From assembly GCA_003219335.1 (NCBI GenBank), contig QHOF01000296.1:3142-8509 (forward strand): a stretch of DNA of 5,368 bases, read 5' to 3'. This stretch comes from Verrucomicrobiota bacterium. Lineage in GTDB: Bacteria; Verrucomicrobiota; Verrucomicrobiia; Chthoniobacterales; UBA10450. Shown here piece after piece: positions 5,342-5,368 of the stretch. Under the pieces are notes generated by a model. That model saw only the letters and a list, made by a program, of their open reading frames with translations, made no database searches and had not been told where the DNA came from. The position numbers and the translations under genes were made by a program. How positions within the stretch are numbered: position 1 is the stretch's first letter; each line of letters begins with the position of its first letter.

Positions 5342-5368
5342 CAAAAAGCAAGACCGCGATTCTGATCA

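Overview
The window reads as a stretch of bacterial chromosome with four complete genes, all on the + strand, plus the 3' end of a fifth (or a small separate ORF) at the left edge. Confident calls are a PrmA-type ribosomal protein L11 methyltransferase, a two-domain nucleoside diphosphate kinase-like protein, a class I (subgroup Ib) aspartate/prephenate-type aminotransferase, and a GH57 1,4-alpha-glucan branching-enzyme-family protein. No rRNA, tRNA, CRISPR array, transposase or phage gene was seen. The moderately GC-rich coding DNA, weak or absent Shine-Dalgarno sequences, PrmA/NDK/GH57 repertoire and short palindromic elements in the gaps suggest an uncultured soil or freshwater bacterium. 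A member of the Verrucomicrobiota is my best guess, but this is an impression and not a demonstrated assignment.

Layout: 3-185, C-terminal end of an unrecognised ORF; 194-1042, prmA; 1040-1150, a four-hairpin palindromic element whose first three bases are the prmA stop codon; 1151-1234, a leader with alternative small hairpins; 1235-2311, tandem NDK-like gene; 2344-3507, aminotransferase; 3510-3591, a heptad-repeat inverted element filling the whole gap and running into the next start codon; 3590-5209, GH57 gene; 5215-5341, a 127-bp element with imperfect 22-bp terminal inverted repeats; 5342-5368, nothing recognised.

The genes look like ordinary housekeeping functions (translation-factor methylation, NTP balance, amino-acid/aromatic metabolism, glycogen metabolism) in a same-strand run, possibly partly cotranscribed. 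I see no shared pathway and no new multi-gene system. The unusual content is at smaller scale. There are two in-frame tandem duplications inside conserved motifs: a 6-bp duplication in the PrmA GTGxHxTT motif and a 48-bp duplication in the GH57 gene. The two 48-bp copies differ at 7 bases yet encode identical 16-residue peptides. The N-terminal NDK domain has lost its catalytic residues. Three different palindromic elements occupy every intergenic gap longer than about 50 bases, and two of them supply the stop or start codon of the adjoining gene.
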